DNA of 10,452 nucleotides, from assembly GCA_964560325.1 (NCBI GenBank), contig CAZLLV010000445.1, positions 1-10,452 of the forward strand. Reading direction: 5' to 3'. The notes beneath the pieces are model-generated. The model was given only the letters and a program-made list of their open reading frames with translations. It was not told where the DNA came from and did not search any database. Shown here one piece after another: positions 8,514-10,452 of this stretch (positions are counted from its first letter, which is position 1; every line of letters starts with the position of its first letter). The position numbers and the translations under genes were made by a program. Source of the DNA: CAZLLV01 sp964560325. GTDB taxonomy: Bacteria > Acidobacteriota > Thermoanaerobaculia > Multivoradales > DATKCC01.

Positions 8514-9728
8514 ATGAGACAGCGAGCGATTCAGGCACTCTCGATCGGCCTGCTGATGGTGGCGACCGCCGCCTCGGCCGCGCCTCCTTTCGGCCACTTC
8601 GACGGCAAGGTCGGCGGCGGCAACGGCGGCTCCGGCGTCATCGGCCTGACCGGCTGGGCGCTCGACGACGACGGTGTTCGCGCGGTCGACGTCTTCGTCG
8701 ACGGCGTGCCGGTCGGCCGAGCCGCCTACGGGCGCAACCGGCCCGGCGTCACCCGCCACTTCCCCGGCTTCCCCGACTCCGACGCCGCGGGCTTCGGCTT
8801 CTCGCTCGACAGCACCCGGTTCCTGAACGGCCTCCACGAGGTCCAGGCGCGGGTGACGACCGAGACCGGCGAGCGCCGCTTCCTGAACCCGGTCTCGATC
8901 GAGTTCACCAACACCACGGCGCTGCTCGACCCGTTCGGCGAGATCGAGCTCCCGCGTCCGAACGCGGAGCTCTACGGCACCTGCGACCTCGCGAGCTCGC
9001 CGCGGCGCCTCACCTCGGTGCTCGGCTGGGTTCTCGATGCCGGCGTCGAGGAGCGCGACATGGGCGTCGGCTACGTCGAGCTGCTGATCGACGGCGCCAT
9101 CTTCGCCAACAGCCGGGTCGACTGCTTCTACAGCTCGACCGGCGAGAACCAAGGTCCGACCCAGTGCTACGGCCTGCGCCGGCTGGACGTGGAACGGAGC
9201 TACCCGACGCTCCCGAACTCGCCGCTCGCCGGCTTCCGCTTCGTCCTCGACATCGGCTTCCTGATCGACATGGGCTACGCCGAGGGCAACCACGTGCTGA
9301 CGATTCGCTCGGGCGACGTGGCGGCGTCGGTGACCAACGTGGCGAGCATCCCCGTCACCTTCCTGTGCGACAACCGGATCGGCAACGAAGAGGGCTTCGG
9401 CTGGATCGCGCCGGTGACGCCGATCCAGATCGGCGACGGCATCGTTCAGGCGAGCGGCTGGGCGCTCGACTGGGAGGGCGTCGACCGCGTGCTGGTCTAC
9501 GTCGACGGCAAGGAGGTCGGCGAGGCGACGCTCGGCGTCGCGACCCCGTCGATCGCCGGCCGCTACCCCGGCTACCCGGGCAACGCGAACGCCGGCTGGC
9601 GGCTCCAGTTCGACAGCACCGAGCTCTCGGACGGAGTTCACCACCTGCAGGTCGTGATCGTGGACGAGGCGGGGCGGACGACCTTGCTGGGTGAGCGGGA
9701 CTTCGTGCTGGACAACGTGGACGACTGA
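8514..9728 (+). CDS. secreted protein with three GWALD/FPGxP beta-domain repeats
   Basis: 404 aa, not recognised as a named family. Seen: signal peptide (MRQRA, then a hydrophobic 7-19 stretch, cleavage likely after ASA at 20-22). Three repeats follow, each with an opening GWxLD (47-51, 171-175, 315-319), a VxVxVDG-like strand, an A..G..(R)P segment, a (F/Y)PG(F/Y)P or YPTLP turn (83-87, 351-355, 230-234), AGF/W-x-F/L...LDST and NGxH/DGVHH before a last strand. The middle copy is the most divergent and longest and holds all four Cys outside the signal peptide (157, 204, 218, 285), which may form disulfides. The pattern suggests Ig-like beta sandwiches for adhesion or surface display. No anchor motif is visible. 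Start: ATG 8514 with GGAGG 8 nt upstream; GTG 8511 is possible. Own promoter and terminator. Confidence 0.85.
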   Translation: MRQRAIQALSIGLLMVATAASAAPPFGHFDGKVGGGNGGSGVIGLTGWALDDDGVRAVDVFVDGVPVGRAAYGRNRPGVTRHFPGFPDSDAAGFGFSLDSTRFLNGLHEVQARVTTETGERRFLNPVSIEFTNTTALLDPFGEIELPRPNAELYGTCDLASSPRRLTSVLGWVLDAGVEERDMGVGYVELLIDGAIFANSRVDCFYSSTGENQGPTQCYGLRRLDVERSYPTLPNSPLAGFRFVLDIGFLIDMGYAEGNHVLTIRSGDVAASVTNVASIPVTFLCDNRIGNEEGFGWIAPVTPIQIGDGIVQASGWALDWEGVDRVLVYVDGKEVGEATLGVATPSIAGRYPGYPGNANAGWRLQFDSTELSDGVHHLQVVIVDEAGRTTLLGERDFVLDNVDD

Positions 9729-9744
9729 GGGCCCCGAGAACACG

Positions 9745-9780
9745 AAAGGCCGGAGTCGCGAGACTCCGGCCTTTTCCTTT
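9745..9780 (+). terminator. intrinsic terminator, possibly shared by two convergent genes
   Basis: A perfect 10-bp stem GGCCGGAGTC/GACTCCGGCC with GNRA-type loop GCGA (9748-9771), followed by TTTTCCTTT; AAA before the stem can extend it. It lies 16 nt after the secreted protein gene. The hairpin could also act for the opposite gene ending at 9803, but with only three T on that strand. Confidence 0.93.
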
Positions 9781-9802
9781 GGCGGACGTGGAAGGGCGGC
9801 CG

Positions 9803-10452
9803 TTACGACGACGGACCGAGGTCGCCGGCGACCGCTTCGGCCACCTGGTTGCCGTCCTGGCCGTCGAGGCCGTGGCGGCGGGCGAGGAGCTCGTCGGCCT
9901 GGTCGAACAGCTCCAGGGCCCGCTGGATCTGCGCGTCGCCCGCGGCCCGCACCCGGTGGGAGGCGTCCTGGCCCCAGAGGGCGTTGAACACCTCGGCGTG
10001 CACGAAGCGCAGCGTGTCCTCGCGGGTGGCCGGGTCCTCGAACGCCTCCGCCACCTCCTCGGCCGTGCTGAACTCCTCGGCGACCAGCCACTCGGCGAGC
10101 TCGTCGAGAACCTCCGGTTCCGGCTGCCAGTCCGCGGCCGTCCCCTCGGCGGTGATCTCGTGGCGCCGCACGTAGTCGACCGCGAACTCGAAGTGGGCGC
10201 TCCGGCTGATCAGGAACTGCGAGTAGGGCGACAGCTCCTGCGGCTCGATCACCACGTCGGGCGTAATGCCGCCGCCGCCGTAGACCTTGCGGCCGAGGTC
10301 GGTGTAGAAGACCGGCTCGCCCTCGTGCGGGTCCTCGCCCTCGTCGGACTCCTCCGCCTCGCGCTGGTACGGGTCGTACGTGTAGTAGTCGTAGAACGAG
10401 GTGTAGTCGCGCTGGATCAGCCGGCCGGCCGGGGTGTAGTAGCGCGCCGTGG
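9803..10452 (-). CDS. C-terminal processing peptidase (S41, CtpA/Prc type), C-terminal part
   Basis: The open frame runs from the right window edge to TAA at 9803, 216 codons. Seen: at the edge, TARYYTPAGRLIQRDYTSFYDYY, then an acidic insert (EAEESDEGEDPHEGEP), DLGRKVYGGGGITPDVVIEP and a helical tail beginning SPYSQFLISRSAHFEFAVDYV. TP-x-GR-x-IQ and GGGGITPDV are hallmarks of S41 processing proteases just after the catalytic Ser/Lys. Known: these envelope proteases with a PDZ domain trim or degrade exported proteins from their C-termini. The PDZ domain, catalytic residues and signal peptide lie outside the window. The tail ends in charged, Ala/Glu-rich helices of about 90 residues. GTG at 10255 is an internal codon, not the true start. 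Convergent with the secreted repeat protein gene. Confidence 0.92.
   Translation of the reverse strand, partial: TARYYTPAGRLIQRDYTSFYDYYTYDPYQREAEESDEGEDPHEGEPVFYTDLGRKVYGGGGITPDVVIEPQELSPYSQFLISRSAHFEFAVDYVRRHEITAEGTAADWQPEPEVLDELAEWLVAEEFSTAEEVAEAFEDPATREDTLRFVHAEVFNALWGQDASHRVRAAGDAQIQRALELFDQADELLARRHGLDGQDGNQVAEAVAGDLGPSS

Noticed and set aside
9803..10255. A short stand-alone 150-aa gene starting at GTG 10255
   Set aside because: The frame stays open to the window edge and encodes S41 peptidase motifs upstream of that codon, so it is an internal Val.

Overview
The window is GC-rich (roughly two thirds or more G+C by eye) and bacterial. Protein style, gene content and the presence of a cysteine-free L33, an ECF-like sigma factor and a long S41 processing protease would fit an Acidobacteriota-like lineage (for example Thermoanaerobaculia). 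That placement is an impression from protein style, not a test. All genes are close-packed. No mobile element, CRISPR array, rRNA gene or prophage is visible. No gene-free stretch exceeds 300 bases: the longest is 5067-5306, which holds a promoter/operator region and a terminator.

Left block (minus strand, read right to left): a tRNA with a CAU anticodon (4467-4542), tilS, an hprT-like gene, ftsH and the 5' part of folP. tilS-hprT-ftsH(-fol) is a widely conserved bacterial gene order, linking tRNA lysidine synthesis, purine salvage, the membrane AAA+ protease and folate synthesis. TilS and FtsH keep their catalytic motifs, but the HprT-like protein has lost nearly all HPRT active-site side chains, so it looks like a maintained non-canonical or dead enzyme.

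Centre: an ArsR-family repressor gene (minus strand) without the classical metal-binding cysteines, then a Mn/Fe superoxide dismutase gene (minus strand) with a strong terminator. In the SOD, the fourth metal ligand, normally His in the D-x-W-E-H motif, is Tyr. Divergently on the plus strand, a clear sigma70-type promoter precedes tRNA-Val(TAC), tRNA-Asp(GTC) and rpmG (L33).

Right block: a sigma-70/ECF-like sigma factor gene, whose leader can fold into two strong hairpins, one covering the ribosome binding site. A histone-deacetylase/AcuC-like amidohydrolase gene follows 10 nt later. A promoter overlapping its stop codon drives a secreted protein made of three copies of a GWALD...FPGxP repeat. 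This ends in a perfect GNRA-loop terminator facing a convergent gene for the C-terminal part of a CtpA-type S41 peptidase, which runs off the right edge.

The most notable items are two conserved enzymes with missing key residues (HprT-like and SOD), the structured sigma-factor leader, and the tandem-repeat exported protein. I see no clear novel multi-gene defence or biosynthetic system.
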